Shown: piece by piece, positions 63,358 through 64,000 of the stretch
Position numbering within the stretch: position 1 is the stretch's first letter
Layout of the letters: each line of letters opens with the position of its first letter
Origin: an uncultured Prevotellaceae bacterium
Lineage (GTDB): Bacteria > Bacteroidota > Bacteroidia > Bacteroidales > Bacteroidaceae
DNA: 64,000 nucleotides
Assembly (NCBI GenBank): GCA_900316645.1
Contig: ONDP01000030.1
Span: 1 to 64,000 of the forward strand
Reading direction: 5' to 3'
Notes under the pieces: model-generated
Database searches by the model: none
What the model was told of the DNA's origin: nothing
What the model saw: the letters and a program-made list of their open reading frames with translations, nothing else
Program-made: the position numbers and the translations under genes

Positions 63358-63900
63358 TCAATTCCCAATTCCCACCTTGCCATATATATATCCTCCTACT
63401 CCCGCTGCAATGATAATCCAGATGGGCGATACGCCCAAGAGCCATATCAGCAGTGCTGATACGACGGGAATCCATATGGTAAACCAATTCAGCTGTGCGC
63501 GCTTCGCCAGATTAAATGTCGGAACGGCTATCAGTGCCACTACAGCAGGACGGATGCCCTTAAACATGGCGGCTATCACGCGGTTGTCTTCAAACTGATG
63601 GAAGAAGATGGCAATGGCAAGTATAATCAGGAACGAGGGTAGGGCGGTACCCAATGCAGTGGCAACAGCTCCCCGTACCTTATTTAATTTATATCCCACG
63701 AAAATACTGATATTGATGGCAAACACACCCGGACAACTCTGGGCAATGGCTATCAAGTCGAGCATCTCCTTACGGTCAATCCAACGGTGGCGGTTCACCA
63801 CCTCTTCTTCTATCAATGGAATCATGGCATATCCACCCCCGAGGGTGAACATGCCAATCTTGAAAAAGGTCTTGAATGATTCCCAGAATATGTTACTCAC
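63358..63900 (-). CDS. chrA: Chromate transporter family protein, half-size (first of pair)
   Basis: 180 residues with FFKIGMFTLGGGYAMIPLIEEEVV and SCPGVFAINISIFVGYKL, the first half of the ChrA pair, 20 bases ahead of the second. Membrane topology should be opposite to the partner, as is usual for such pairs. Confidence 0.87.
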   Translation of the reverse strand: MSNIFWESFKTFFKIGMFTLGGGYAMIPLIEEEVVNRHRWIDRKEMLDLIAIAQSCPGVFAINISIFVGYKLNKVRGAVATALGTALPSFLIILAIAIFFHQFEDNRVIAAMFKGIRPAVVALIAVPTFNLAKRAQLNWFTIWIPVVSALLIWLLGVSPIWIIIAAGVGGYIYGKVGIGN

Positions 63901-63938
63901 TTTTCTCTATTCTCTTCTCACTCTTCACTTTTCACTTC

Positions 63939-64000
63939 TCACTTCTGATCCTCCACCCACTTACGTGCATTGACAAAGGCCTCAATCCATGGGGTTACTT
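63939..64000 (-). CDS. 3' end of an unidentified gene
   Basis: On the minus strand the frame VTPWIEAFVNARKWVEDQK runs to a TGA at 63939-63941 and leaves the window on its 5' side. It looks coding, but 19 residues are too few for a family call. The gap to the ChrA gene (63901-63938) holds TTCACTTCTCAC-type low-complexity repeats. Confidence 0.45.
   Translation of the reverse strand, partial: VTPWIEAFVNARKWVEDQK

Noticed and set aside
63338-63487. Upstream extension of the second ChrA half
   Set aside because: It overlaps the partner gene and an intergenic repeat; the conserved family sequence begins at the ATG at 63337.

Overview
The window comes from a Bacteroidota genome, most likely a gut or rumen Prevotella or close relative. 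Evidence: three SusC/SusD pairs, promoters of the Bacteroidota type (TTTG, about 20 bp, TAnnTTTG), DUF4836, DUF1460 and DUF4302-type lipoproteins, and secreted proteins ending in a 'GLYIVNGKKV' sorting-like tail. Genus is inference.

Layout. (1) 1-7.4 kb: a 5'-truncated GH43 and two secreted paralogues built from the same binding-like module, each followed by a tiny 'NPSMEVVEI...LLAGS' peptide gene. (2) 7.4-23.3 kb: an intergenic region with an AraC-type site pair and a possible small RNA, then mostly core genes: fldA with its DUF2023 partner, a DUF1460 amidase-like lipoprotein, LicD, an opine-dehydrogenase-like protein, a LicC-like/PLP-enzyme fusion, metG, msrC, an EamA transporter, tRNA-Lys, an FtsX-like permease, a DUF4836 lipoprotein, rsmI, a Cbp1-like lipoprotein and an M43-like protease. 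(3) 23.3-26.3 kb: small cassettes (MNT/HEPN; retropepsin) separated by orphan sorting tails, hairpins and near-identical promoters, next to a C10 protease pseudogene. (4) 26.3-42.6 kb: two divergent SusCD loci associated with proteases, separated by an AAA ATPase and a tyrosine recombinase and bounded by a perfect 35-bp inverted repeat over the two SusC starts. (5) 42.6-45.8 kb: a PIN toxin-antitoxin cassette of the same design as in (3), then a VapE/DUF3874 gene inside 125-bp inverted repeats with iteron-like repeats alongside. (6) 46-62.8 kb: two PorT-like barrels, a kinase-less HTCS-like regulator and an arabinan-type utilisation locus (SusC, SusD, surface binding lipoprotein, three GH43 enzymes). 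(7) 62.8-64 kb: two half-size ChrA transporter genes and the end of an unknown gene.

How they fit together. The 50.6-62.8 kb locus would bind, cut and import an arabinose-containing glycan, with the 47.5 kb regulator probably acting on direct repeats 21 bp apart in front of SusC. The same repeats occur at 7.53 kb, which together with shared GH43 and binding modules links the left end of the window to this locus. The two central SusCD loci carry C10 and zinc peptidases, so peptides are at least as likely a substrate as glycans.

Most unusual structures: the orphan-tail cassettes, the possible invertible segment between the divergent SusC genes, and the VapE unit. All are read by eye; nothing was run against databases.
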